Assembly: GCA_015179125.1 (NCBI GenBank)
Contig: WHVA01000166.1
Coordinates: 1 to 64,000 of the forward strand
Direction: 5' to 3'
From: Gautieria morchelliformis
Lineage: Eukaryota; Basidiomycota; Agaricomycetes; Gomphales; Gomphaceae
Length of the DNA: 64,000 bases
Part shown: positions 11,363 through 22,448 of the stretch, piece by piece
How positions within the stretch are numbered: the stretch's first letter is position 1
Layout: each line of letters opens with the position of its first letter
The notes under the pieces: generated by a model
Database searches by the model: none
What the model was told of the DNA's origin: nothing
What the model saw: the letters and a program-made list of their open reading frames with translations, nothing else
Translations under genes and position numbers: made by a program

Positions 11363-11985
11363 AAGCTCTAGTGACCTTACAGCACCACCAGCAGGAGCCC
11401 AGGCCCCTGATGCCACACTACCACCCACGTTGCACGCGTCGCGATGTCACGAACACGTGTGAGGTTCGGTACCGACAGACGCGCCACCGCGCGCCTGCTC
11501 ACGCATGCAAGTGTCCACGCAGGTCGCAGCCCCATGTGCCCTCTCCACGGTCCTCGCCCATCCACGCGCGCGCACATGCCATCACCGGCCTCTGCTGTGC
11601 CCCCATCCAGGAACGCACAACCCAGGAATGCGGAGAGTGCAGTGAGGGAAGGAGGCGACGATGCGAGTGGATACAGCGTGGGGACACCCGAGTCGGCAAT
11701 GGCAGGGATGCCCCGTACCTCCCCTCGCGCGCCCTTTCCGCGGTCCTCGCCCATCCACAGTGTGCTTGCGCGCACTCGCCTCCACCCGCGCACGTGCCAC
11801 ACTACCGCCTGGCCCAACGTACCACCGCTAAGCCATGGGAGCCTAGCATGCACCCGCATGGATGTGCATGGTCGAAACCCCAGTCCTACGTCCATCCCTT
11901 GATGATGGACAGCCACGGTCGAGATGACGCACCTCCTTCCTTCTAGAACTTCACGAGCCAGTCTGTGCCTGCACTAGGACAGCGG
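11363..11985. other. LARD interior segment, no recognised gene
   Basis: GC-rich sequence between two nested LTRs. Long frames are open on several strands at once, which is typical of base composition rather than coding. Confidence 0.5.
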
Positions 11986-13231
11986 TGTCATGATGCGTTT
12001 ATTTCTCATACTCAGATGCTCTGTTCTCCCATTTCTCACTCCACCTCCATGTTTGTTCCGATCGCCATTGCCGTGTTTGGCAACCAATTCTCGCTGTTCG
12101 TGCCAATTACCATAGCCACGCTGTCAACGCACGATCGACGTCTTTGGACTGGCTTGGCAGTCATCGCTGGGCCTACCACCTCCTCTGCTCAACCCTCTTT
12201 CAATGGTGTTCTGATAATTGGATTGTCATGACTTGTGTATTTCCTGCACTTTGTTATCCCCATTTCCCCTTTTGCCACTCCTCCCCCGTGTTTGCTCGTC
12301 TTCACCCTCCACCTTGACCACTCCTCCCCTATGTCATCTCCGTTTGCCCTTCCTCGCATTTCGCCGAACAGCCATTCGCTGCTCGCATCATTTGCCAGCA
12401 GGCACACCATTAAATCACAATCGACATCCCTACCCGTCATGATGGCTCGTCAGTAGCTCCATCAGCTTCTCGATCCAACCCCCTTTTGGTGTTCATATGA
12501 GCAGGGTGCGTTCGTGGGATATCCTACCCGTAGGTCGTGTGGGATCAACCCAGTAGATGAAGAGCCCGTGCAGGGCGGTGTATATGCGGGCCCCAAGACA
12601 TAATTTCGTACATAGGTGCCTTCGCCACCTTCACTCTCCGTCGTTTCATGTTCTCCCTCTTCTCTCACTCTATTGTATGTTTATTTCATCTATGTTGTAT
12701 CACAACTGCGCACCCCTATCCAACCCTGACTCGTGACGGCCTCTTTCCTATTCGCTGATACCTTACAAGCATTCGATATAAGTAGTTTGCATTTGCATGT
12801 ATGTATGTTCCTCAGTTCAATTATCATACATCGTCCATCTTGTGCAAACTTGACCTCGCTGTGATCATGGTCTTGAGCCTTCTCCTGGAGATTTCTATCT
12901 TTGACCAGAAGAGGACATAGGCATCACTGGTGATTTCTCATACTCCATCTTCATTACCTTAGCCTTTGAACTATTTTCTGTGCTTTCGGCGAAGGGATTG
13001 TCCCTACTTAGACAGCCCTTCCATGACACCTTGCACGTTACATCGTCAAGTGCCACTGGCCATTTCGCTACGACTGTAGATAGGGCGAGCTCCGTTCGGG
13101 AAACCCTCTTATCTTGTGAACATTTGTTGGTTCACCTATTCACCGAACGGCATACTTATTCGCACAAGTTATTTGGGCATTTGCTGTGTTCACTAATACA
13201 TGATATTAACACCTAAAAACCAATCTTGACA
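11986..13231 (+). repeat. Solo LTR, 1.2-kb family
   Basis: The 1246-bp repeat begins TGTCATGATG and ends ATCTTGACA, with TSD AGCGG at 11981-11985 and 13232-13236. A closely related copy lies at 18879-20120 and a more divergent inverse copy at 28612-30142. A GATATAAGTAG box near 12774 suggests plus orientation. Confidence 0.9.
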
Positions 13232-13727
13232 AGCGGTTCCTGAGCTAGGGTGGTGGATAGGGTGCGTTGTCCCGACGCACCATAGACAGGGTGTGAGAGC
13301 CGAGACGACGCTGCCTGCATCATCTGTGCCCACTGTGAGCCTTGCCACAGTCGAGGAGGCGCCATGCATGGAGTGCGACGACCAGAGCTGAGATGACGCT
13401 GCCGGCATCGTCTGTGCCCACTGCGAGCCTTTCCACAGCCCTGGAAGCTGAGGCCGCAGTCAAGGAGGCGCGGTGCATGGAGTGCGATGACCCGCCGCAT
13501 ACTGCAGACAAGCATCCCCGACCTATAGGCCCTCAGAGCCCCAGGCGTGACCGCGCCGCCGTGCATGTGTGCACTCGCCTCCATGCATGGCACACACGCA
13601 CCTGCCTGGCTGCGATGCGCCATCTGATGCCTACGTCCCCCCCGGACCCACACAGCGCCATGGGCACCCCGCCGCGCGTCCACCGTGCAGCACCGCGACG
13701 ACCCGCCCCACCTGGAGACACTACGGG

Positions 13728-14267
13728 TGTTGGGTGCATTTATGCTCCTGCACCAAAATCAAGCCAAATAGATTCCACCATTCGGATTTCTTTTGATTTT
13801 GACCTGAAAACATGCTGACATTCATTCTATGATTTGTCAAATTTTTCTTTGATTTTTCGAAGCTGTATTTCTACTTCTTTTCATGTTCTGTCCAACCGAC
13901 CCTTTGTGGGTGGTTGTGGACAAATTTCCTTTTTGAGCTGCGGCTGTTCACTACCGTGCTACGTTCTATGGGCGCTTAGCATGGCACACCGTGGCATCAC
14001 GGGCGCTAAAGCGCCGGCTAGTAGTACATGCGCATGAGACACATTTCCCTCCTCTCTCAGTGACAACTAAATTCACTGAGAGAGGCAAGTAAATTAGTCT
14101 TGTTTCCTTTCGATTTTTTGACCTAGAAATACTGTAGTGAATTAATTTCTAGGTAGTGTATAATATATTTAGAGTGACAACTAAATTCACAGAGAGAGTG
14201 AATTAATTTCTAGTCTTCTTTTGATCACCAAGTCCGAACCTACTGCCTATAATTCCTGTCCTCTACA
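13728..14267 (+). repeat. Solo LTR, Copia family of 45261-50518
   Basis: The 540-bp LTR begins TGTTGGGTGC and ends CCTCTACA, with TSD ACGGG at 13723-13727 and 14268-14272. It contains the family's hairpin (CTCTCTCAGTGA with its complement). Confidence 0.9.
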
Positions 14268-15932
14268 ACGGGCCCTGGGCCTTCCAACGGCAGCAGCAGC
14301 TGGAGACCCAGCCGCCGCGCCGCATGTGTCACGACATTGCGAACACGCGCGAGGTCCTGTACAGACAACCATGCTGGCATGCCCGAGCCCGCTCACGCAT
14401 GCAAGCGTGGCCATGCGGCTGCTTCCACCCTGCGCCCAGACCCTCACACACCCTGCCATGATGCTGACACCTGTGCAGACCCGCAGGACATCGTGGGGGG
14501 CCCTCACTACGACATACCAGCAGTGATGCTGTGCCCCCGGCCAGGTGGACGTGCGTGTACCCGTGCTCAATGCGCTGCCACCACGTCAAGGAGCGTTTTG
14601 CGAAGGAGGGCTGCAGCACAGGTGTGACGGGCACAATGTGACCCCTGCACCCTCACCCTCGTCGGCTATGTCCGTCCCCCTCCCGTGCCACATGACAGTG
14701 CCGAGCACATGCTGCCGGCCCAGGTGCAAAGACACAGCGTGGACAGAACGGACCACGGCAGCACTATACAAATGCGCAGATGCGTACCTCCCTCCGTGCT
14801 TGTCACGCTGCCGTGCAGCCTCACCCATCCGCACCCACGTCCGCAGTGCGCCACTGCTGTCTCTTGGCATAGCGCAACCCGTGCACAGCTGAAGGCCCCG
14901 GTATTCAGATCCGGGATGCCCCTCAGCAAGCGGTGTATGCTCAACCTGATAGACGGCCTGCGTTAGGTGTGCGGAATGTGGAAGCCCTGAATGTGTTCCA
15001 CACAGGTCTGTACGGCCACGCTGGTCCTCGTGTGGCTGTGACCAGCAGAACGAGCTTCCAGCACGCCTCCCTTGCGCACGGCATGCGAAGGGTGAGAGTG
15101 CTTTGACCTGGTGGAGACAGCGTGTCTGTGCTGGACTGCATCGCCCGCTGTACGTCGCGGGCCCCCACGTGCTAAGGTTGTGGTTTCGCTCGGTGCGTGG
15201 CAGTGTGTATTACACAGGCAGGTGGGTGATATAACTGAGCCACCGTGGGTCATGGCGGCGGCACGCCTCCCGCACCCCTGTCGTATCCATTGTTTCCCTG
15301 CTGGTCACGGAGGTCATGGGTAGGTATGGCTGCAGCTGTTGTGGCTCTAGGACACAGCACTCCCCACCGCCCAGGCTGCCTTGCTGCGATCTCTGTGCTG
15401 CAGCTCACCTCTACGCCGTGTCTGGTCTGGCGCACAAACCAAGCCTCGTGCTTCAGACTGAACCATGTCCTAGATCCCCCAGGAGATCTACCGAGAAGCG
15501 TAACTGGAAACTGCAGACCGCGAGCGTGTCCCCTAGCCTGGGAGAATGTGCCGGCACGCCGGCACACCTTCCCGCCTGCCTCGCCTGTGCGCCCACGCCC
15601 ACTGATCAGCCCTTTTGATGCCATGGCTACTCACATCGCCCTGCATGCACAGCCGACTGACATCATTGTTGGCTGTGGAAGGTATAGCTGGAGGGTGGAG
15701 ACAAGTGCTTGGGCGTTGGAGAGGCCGCCGTCGATGTCGTGCAGTCGTCGCGAGAGTGTGGTGATCAGAACAGTGGAGGGTGTGTCAGGATGACGCACCA
15801 TAGAGGGGGGGTGAGATCCGGCATGCTCCACACCTTCGCTCGTGCCACGGCACACACGCCCCTCCCTAGGATCCCACCTGTAACCCCCACACTAGCTCTC
15901 GCTTCATGCAGCCCCCCCATGCGTGCCACGCA
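14268..15932. other. LARD interior segment, no recognised gene
   Basis: GC-rich interior with open frames up to 182 codons (15245-15793), lacking any recognised domain. The frames overlap on opposite strands and look like compositional artefacts. Confidence 0.5.
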
Positions 15933-16612
15933 TGTTACGACCGTTCATTTCCGACTTCCGACCCTCAGTTCCGCCATACATTCCGCCTCTCCAATAGTTC
16001 CGCCACACGTTCCGCCCCTCCGACATTTCCGCCATTCCGCCCCTTGTACATTTCCCTTGTTCTTTCGACTCTATTACTCGGACCCACCGGACCCACCTCG
16101 CCATCCATCAAAACCATATATCCGGTCACCCTTGTAGTTCGTTGCCAGATATGTTTTCCCGACCCCTTGTTCTTTGCCATTGTTCTACCTTACCCTGAAC
16201 CCCCCTTGTAGTCCCATTGTTCCCAACTAGTTAGTTCCCACACATTGTACTCGACTTCCGCTTCCTCCGGAATTTGTTTAGTACAACACCATTACTTGTT
16301 GCTCTGCGCTTTGTATAAAACCCCCTCATGTATGTCTGTTATTCTGCAATCAGATAATCACCTTCGATACTTGATTTCCTTCGCTCCATCTCCTGTTCTT
16401 AGCACAGCGAGTCTAGCAAGATCTCAGTCCTTCCGTCTTCCGCCTTCCGCCTCAGTTCCGACTCAAGTTCCGACCAACCTCTAGTTCAGTACTTTCCGAC
16501 TTCCGACTCAGTTCCGAAATACTTAGGACGATAGTTCATCGGGGGCGCAACCTATAAGTTGAAGCCGCCGTCCTTTCTAGTTCCGACTTAGTGGAAATCT
16601 CGATACGTAACA
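15933..16612 (+). repeat. Solo LTR, TGTTACG family
   Basis: The 680-bp LTR begins TGTTACGACC and ends ACGTAACA. Flanks are ACGCA (15928-15932) and ATGCA (16613-16617), a TSD with one CpG-to-TpG change. TATAAAA near 16314 indicates plus orientation. The inverse copy at 60032-60724 confirms the ends. Confidence 0.86.
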
Positions 16613-17393
16613 ATGCATCTCCGCAATACCTCTGGGCCTGCCACACGTTTGCACATGGCCCTGCACACCCACACACAGGGGGCCTGCCATGCACTCACCA
16701 GAGCTGCTCCTGCGCACTGCAGTAGTGTCGCGCATACCCCGCGTGAGTGGCTTAGTGTCTCCACTCTGTACGTTGCCGTCGCGAACACTGTGCTCACTGT
16801 GGGTGTTGCTTGTGCCAGAGCCGCAGGGCTGCTTCTGGGCTTCCTGCGCTTCATTCGGGTTGAGCTCCACTCCCGCATCACGCGGACGTGGCAGTCGCAG
16901 CATGTGCGCCACCCCCGCCTTGGGGTGTAGCACCGCCACTCGCTGTGGACAATCCTCACATGTGGATAGGCCATACCGCTGCCTGCGTGGGCCCTGGTAG
17001 CACAGACACAGGCGCATTTCCCGCCATCGCGGCACTCCAGTGCATTCCCTGCAGTGGTTGCAGCCCCTCCACGGTTGCAGGTGCGGCTGCCCCCGCTGTC
17101 GTGCTGCCTACCCCACCACAACCATGGCCTGCGCATGCCTCACCGTGCTCGCACAGCTCACGTGCCCACATGACACCGGAGACACCCCCGCAGGCTGCAC
17201 ATCTGATGTGTGCTGCATCCTGTTCGCGTGCGCTCCGCACTGCCCTGCCACTCTGCTTCTCGTTCGCAGTCCTTGTACCCTCTCCAGCTCCCCCCATCGT
17301 GCCATGTCATCTCATTTTGGATTAACAGCTAGACCAAGCACTGTTGCCCTGGAGCCTTATGCGTCGGGACACCGCATCCTAGAGGGGGGGTGA
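16613..17393. other. LARD interior, 3' part
   Basis: GC-rich sequence ending in the polypurine tract just before the 3' LTR. No gene recognised. Confidence 0.5.
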
Positions 17394-17687
17394 TGTCAGG
17401 GGGCCACCTGTTCTCCCTTTTATTTCCCTTGCTCATATCTCTTGTGTTGCATCCTTCCCTTATTCTTTTCTGCATCGCTGCTGGTTGTGTGGCTTGATTA
17501 TGTTATTGTGTAGCAGCTATATAGTTCATCGCTGAGGTAAGGAGATCCTCACTCTGTTCTCTTTGGATCTCCCCTCAGGTGCACCATCCATGTATTTACT
17601 CGCTCACTGACTTATATATCTCTTCGGATCTCCTCTACCTCAGGTGCCGCTCTAGGGAGTAGAGCACCAGGTAGAGTCACCCTTACA
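17394..17687 (+). repeat. 3' LTR of the LARD-like element
   Basis: The 294-bp LTR keeps both copies of the CTCTT(T/C)GGATCTCC repeat that the copy A 5' LTR has lost one of. It is followed by TSD ACTCC. Confidence 0.9.
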
Positions 17688-17712
17688 ACTCCTCAATTAC
17701 CTGTTGCTATAG
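17688..17712 (+). pseudogene. Stranded original end of the F-box gene
   Basis: After the TSD, the frame interrupted at 9040 would continue for seven codons and meet TAG at 17710-17712. This is the pre-insertion C-terminus, now 8.6 kb from the rest of the gene. Confidence 0.65.
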
Positions 17713-18028
17713 GAAAAATATGAGCATCGAGTAGTTCAGCGTAGTCCAAAGCTTAACTAGGAAATGGTTCATGCTCTAATTCTTACTCATTCTGAGACAC
17801 ACATATATGTATGAATGCATGTACAATAGTGTAGTCTTCCCAGTGTCTTTCGTTGCCACTGGGAAGTAAGTGCCTAACCTGTATAACGAGGTTCAAAGCT
17901 AACTAGCTTGTAGTTTATAATGTCTTTAGGTAGTGTATACCTATAGAGTGTCTTTCACTGCCACTGGGAATTTACAATTGTCTTTAGGTTATGAGTCCCG
18001 GCCCTACCTTCTGAACGCATAATTCACT
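17713..18028. other. Intergenic stretch, no gene seen
   Basis: AT-richer than its surroundings. Contains two occurrences of a GTCTTTC(G/A)(T/C)TGCCACTGGGAA phrase (about 17842 and 17954). Nothing else is recognised. Confidence 0.4.
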
Positions 18029-18700
18029 GTGACAATGCCAGCTATGCCTCTGGATAAAATGAATAATTACCAGTCAAGTACTGGTACTGCCTACACTGTG
18101 TTCCCAAAGTTGCACCATGATAATTATTTTTCATGGAGCGCAAGTATGGAATCGACACTGCGATCCCTCAACCAGTGGGAGGTCATAATGGGAAGAGTTC
18201 CCAGTCCAACATGTGTTGATTCGAAGGCTCCTACCGATTAGGAGCTAGAGCTAGAAGAAGCTTGGGCGCACCGGAAGGAGCGTGCGTATACAGAAATTGA
18301 TCTGCATCTTGAAGAACAGCAACGGACGGCGATTCATGATAATCATGACCCATGTTTGGCCTGGAACACACTGCATACGGTGTATGGCAACTGTTTAGCA
18401 AATACGAGAGCATTCGCTGCTCGGAGAGATCACTCACATTCAATATTGATGGTTTTCATTCTTGCATCTGGTGCTAACGTGTTCATGCATTATATTCTTT
18501 GCTGTGCCTCATTGACCCACTGCGCCGAGCTCTCGCTCTCAAATTCAAAGAGTATCCCTCCATTGTTTAACCACCTCATGCTGACAACTGTGTGGTTGGC
18601 AGAGTTGTTGATGCCACCTAATATATCGTTGGCTCATTTTGCCAGGGCTATGTTGTCCAGCTCAGCCAAGACCTGTTCTCCCAGCTCCCCTGAATGAACC
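18029..18700 (+). mobile_element. Copia gag fossil
   Basis: The translated start has the Copia gag head (a tyrosine/phenylalanine-Ser-Trp core in FPKLHHDNYFSWSASM), followed by UBN2-like remnants downstream. No LTRs or pol could be linked to it. It is broken, with at least a few breaks, and is old. Confidence 0.65.
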
Positions 18701-18878
18701 AAAATCTGCCTCTGTTTACCCCTTCTTGTGCACGAACCCTCACATCGCAACCCCACCCTGCAGCTGTAGCATATGTCATGGGCTGCATCTGCCCTCCAAG
18801 GGCACTGTCTCCACTTGCAGGCAGGAACACCAGGATTTTCTCCATGATCACATCAACTATTCTTTGTGCAGTGCCATC

Positions 18879-20120
18879 TGTCATGATGTGTTTATTTCCC
18901 ATACTCAGATGCTCTGTTCTCCCATTCCCCACCCCACCTCAGTGTTCGTTCCGATCGCCCTTGCCGTGTTCGGCGACCAATCTTTGCTGTTCATGCCATT
19001 TACCATAGCCATGCCGTCAAAGCACGATCGACGTCTTTGGACCGACTTGGCAGTCATCGATGGGCCTATCACCTCCTTTACTCAACCCTCTTTCGATGGT
19101 GTTCCTATGATCAGATTGTCATGACTTGTGTATTTTCTGCACTTTGTTATCCCCATTTCCCCTTTCGTCACTCCTCCCCTGTGTTTGCTCGTCTTCACCC
19201 TCCACCTTGACCACTCCTCCCCTATGTCATCTCCGTTTGCCCTTCCTCGCATTTCGCCGAACAGCCATTCGCTGCTCGCATCATTTGCCAGCAGGCACAC
19301 CATTAAATCACAATCGACATCCCTACCCGTCATGATGGCTCGTCAGTAGCTCCATCAGCTTCTCGATCCAACCCCCTTTTGGTGTTCATATGAGCAGGGT
19401 GCATTCGCGGGATGTCCTACCCGTAGGTCGTGTGGGATCAACCCAGTAGATGAAGAGCCCGTGCAGGGCGGTATATATGCGGGCCCAAGACATAATTTCG
19501 TACATAGGTGCCTTCGCCACCTTCACTCTCCGTCGTTTCATGTTCTCCCTCTTCTCTCACTCTATTGTATGTTTATTTCATCTATGTTGTATCACAACTG
19601 CGCACCCCTATCCAACCCTGACTCGTGACGGTCTGTTTCCTATTCACTGATAGCTTACGAGCATTCGGTATAAGTAGTTTGCATTCACATGTATATTCCC
19701 CAGTTCAATTATCATATGTCGTCCATCTTGTGCAAACTTGACCTCGCTGTGATCATGGTCTTGAGCCTTCTCCTGGAGATTTCTATCTTTGACCAGAAGA
19801 GGACTTAGGCATCACTGGTGAGTTCTCATACTCCATCTTTGTTACCTTAGCCTTTGAACTATTTTCTGTGCTGTCGGCGAAGGGATTGTCCCTACTTAGA
19901 CAGCCCTTCCATGACACCTTGCACGTTACATCGTCAAGTGCCACCGGCCATTTTCGCTATGACTGTAGATAGGGCGAGCTCCGTTCGGGCAACCCTCTTA
20001 TCTTGTGAACATTTGTTGGTTCACCTATTCGCTGAACGGCATACTTATTCGCACAAGTTATTTGGGTATTCACTGTGTTCACTAATACATGATATTAACG
20101 CCTAAAAACCAATCTTGACA
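18879..20120 (+). repeat. Solo LTR, 1.2-kb family, second copy
   Basis: The 1242-bp repeat begins TGTCATGATG and ends ATCTTGACA, with TSD CCATC at 18874-18878 and 20121-20125. It is very similar to 11986-13231. Confidence 0.92.
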
Positions 20121-20252
20121 CCATCACTCTCCTGTCTGAGCTCTTCCATGGTTCCTGACAAGCTATCGGTCAACAACCTGATTCTGGCCACAGCATCTTC
20201 TATCTTCTGTATGACCAGGGTGAAGACCCCTGTAGGTGCTCATTGATGTCGG

Positions 20253-20755
20253 TGTCAGGGGAACCCCAATCACACACTGCTTTATCACGATACGGACCAT
20301 CACAATGCACATTATTGCAGTGTGCATTGTCGCAGTGTGCATTATCACCATGTGCATTACCACTGCTTGCCCATTACCATGGCATGGGCATTATCACAAC
20401 GTGCAATTGGTGCCCCCCAAGCTTCTCCTAGCCTTCAGCATCCTTCTGTCTCATGTTCCGTTTATTTCCCTCCCTGTTCCGGCCCCTTCTGACATCATTC
20501 CTTCCTTATCTGTCCAGCCCTGTGATTACTGGCATGATTGCTTATGTAACTCGGGCATTTGGTGATCGGGCTAGCATGCCGGGTGCCCAAGCTTATTTAT
20601 AGTCGTAGCTAGGTGGTGAAGGGGTTCCTTAGAGTTTTCTGTTTGGATCCCCCTTCGCCAGGTATGTCTGTGTCATGTATATAGTTCTCTATTTTGGATC
20701 CCCGTTCGCCAGTTCACTGCTTGAGTGTAGAGCATCTGCCTAGGTTGCCCTTATA
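20253..20755 (+). repeat. Solo LTR related to the LARD LTR
   Basis: The 503-bp repeat begins TGTCAGGGGAACCCC and ends GCCCTTATA (CA expected; C-to-T change). Flanks are GTCGG (20248-20252) and GTCAG (20756-20760). Short imperfect repeats of a TGTGCATTATCACCA type fill 20278-20400. Its ends resemble those of the LARD LTRs, so the two may be related. The right part survives in copy B at about 51285-51464. Confidence 0.8.
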
Positions 20756-21599
20756 GTCAGTCACTACTGATGCCATGGTCAAATGAGCCGCCAGGTCTGT
20801 GATCAGGATGGAGATCACCTTCATCCCCTTCTCCATGGTTTTCGACATGGCTTGGGAGTCAGCAAGGTGGAGTAGTGTGGTGGTGAGATTGTCGTATGTT
20901 ATGGTCTGTCCCTTGGGGGGGAGCTTTTTGGATAGGAGGAAGTCTTGTGCTGTCACTGCATTAGGTGTGCCTGCAGCCTGTTCAGTCTCACTCCTGCAGG
21001 TGTTCTGGGAATCATATTGCAGCCGGCATTGTGTGTCTAGTCGTGGTGCCACGTTCACTCGGGCCGGTTGTCCTCTGCCGATGATGGCTGTCATTGGGGC
21101 CACCATTTTGGTGCTTGCTGTGGATTCTGTGGTTATATCAGTGTCTAAGGGGTTTCTACTAGGATTAATGAGCGGGATATTGTAGTATGGGGGTTTTTCT
21201 TTTGGTAGTCTGGTAGCATGGGAATTTTCTTTGTGGATGTGGTAATGGCTCAAGAGCGCTCCACCTGGTCAAGTCATTGCTTGTGGTGCCCAATATTGAT
21301 AATGATCGTCCGGTCCCCTGCTGACAACACCAGTGTGCAAGACTCTGACACTCCAAACACACCTACCTGTATGAGAAATGTAGTGATGTAGTAGCTTCTA
21401 GATGAAGCAAGTCATGTTGAAGTTATACAAAATTTGCATACCAACAGGTTTTTGTAAGTTGTTGCATTTCATGACCAATCAAAGAACTATGCCGTTAGGT
21501 CCATCAGAAGCAGGTGGTCTGCTGTAGGTGGAGCCCCAAGTTACAGGCAAGGACTGAAAGTGGAGGCAAAGCCAAGGGAAAACAGTAATATCTGAGATG

Positions 21600-21925
21600 C
21601 TGCGCAGAGCAAAAAGATGAACACATACCATTGTCTTGCAATGTTACGTGAGGCTGATTGGCACATGATAAGAAAATAGCACAAAACAGATGCAAAGCAC
21701 ACGGTGCACCACTGATAGCCACTGACACAAATACTTAGTAACATTTCTCTCAAAGGATAGCCAATGAAAGGAAGAGTAACCATTGTCTCACAACATCACA
21801 TGGGAGGAAAACTGGGTAAAACATATGCAAAGCACATGGCATGCTGATCGCCAATGACACAACAATTGTCTCAAAGGATAGCCAATGAACAAAAGAGTAA
21901 CCATTGTCCCACAGCATCGCGTGCA
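21600..21925. repeat. Imperfect 130-bp tandem units
   Basis: Three degenerate units share phrases such as CAAAGGATAGCCAATGAA and TAACCATTGTC. They precede the minisatellite and are present in copy B around 52320-52620. Confidence 0.55.
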
Positions 21926-21946
21926 CTATACTGAGGGGCAGCGGCG

Positions 21947-22110
21947 TACGGTGCAGGTGCACCGTACTGAGGGTCTGCGGGATATGGTGTGTGTGCACCG
22001 TGCTGAGGGACACCAGCGTACGGTGCAGGTGCACCGTACTGAGGGTCAGCAGGATACGGTGCGCATGCACCATACCGAGGGGCAGCGGCCTACAGTGCAC
22101 GTGCACCGTA
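21947..22110. repeat. Palindromic 36-bp minisatellite, copy A
   Basis: Four full units plus a 20-bp end. Each unit contains a palindrome or near palindrome of the form TACGGTGCACGTGCACCGTA. The copy B array (52651-52994) has nine full units plus the end. Confidence 0.92.
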
Positions 22111-22448
22111 CGGATGATGCGAGGGGATGGTTCAGGGGCACCGAAGGTGGAGGTGTAGGGACGGGCGTCTGAGTTTCACATTCATGTATTTTACAGCAGG
22201 TCATACATGTAATTTACAACGGGTTGTATATGATTCAAACCGCCGGCGTCTGACTGCTATCCGCAAAATCTGACTCCGTTCGACACTATAGTACGGTATA
22301 GACAACAGCCTGTACCTACCGAGACGGGACGTGGGCAGCAAATCATACCATGACCATATCATTAGGTTTCATACACCTTGGGTCAGTCAATTTCTGCAAG
22401 GCAACTTTACATTGAAAACAATCATGCTGATCGACTCAACACAAAAAC

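Larger units (their letters stand above)
9041..17687 (+). mobile_element. Large coding-poor LTR element (LARD-like) with nested LTRs
   Basis: LTRs at 9041-9273 and 17394-17687 begin TGTCAGGGG and end CCCTTACA, and the element is flanked by TSD ACTCC (9036-9040 and 17688-17692). A purine tract ending GAGGGGGGG precedes the 3' LTR. The interior is GC-rich and shows no gag, RT or integrase motifs, so it is non-autonomous or decayed past recognition. Four solo LTRs of three other families are nested in it; removing them leaves about 5.8 kb. The two LTRs differ by several substitutions and a deletion in the 5' copy, so it is older than the Copia insertions. It interrupts the last exon of the F-box gene. 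Confidence 0.88.
18620..21362 (-). pseudogene. LINE ORF1-like gene, copy A, split by two LTRs
   Basis: Minus-strand coding-like pieces at about 21362-20761, 20247-20126 and 18873-18640 appear to be parts of one protein, separated by solo LTRs 20253-20755 and 18879-20120. The first piece has a KLPPKGQTITYDNLTTTLLH-like segment. The last has a TYATAAG...RAQEGVNRGR-like segment. Both recall ORF1 proteins of basidiomycete non-LTR (LINE) elements, which bind the element RNA. No endonuclease or RT was found nearby, so only the ORF1 part remains. Copy B keeps the first piece (51465-52070). The family assignment is from memory of such proteins and is moderate. Confidence 0.5.

Noticed and set aside
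9600-12000. Many open frames of 60-200 codons on several strands in GC-rich sequence
   Set aside because: They overlap each other on both strands, have no domains, and lie in the interior of the LARD-like element; base composition explains them.
11986-13231. Candidate short genes (for example 12235-12456 and 19128-19349)
   Set aside because: They recur in every copy of the same LTR family and show no domain.
13230-17390. Frames such as 15245-15793 (182 codons) as candidate genes
   Set aside because: No recognisable motif, no intron structure and competing frames on the other strand; treated as element interior.
21600-22110. CRISPR-like array
   Set aside because: Units are contiguous without unique spacers, and the genome is eukaryotic.
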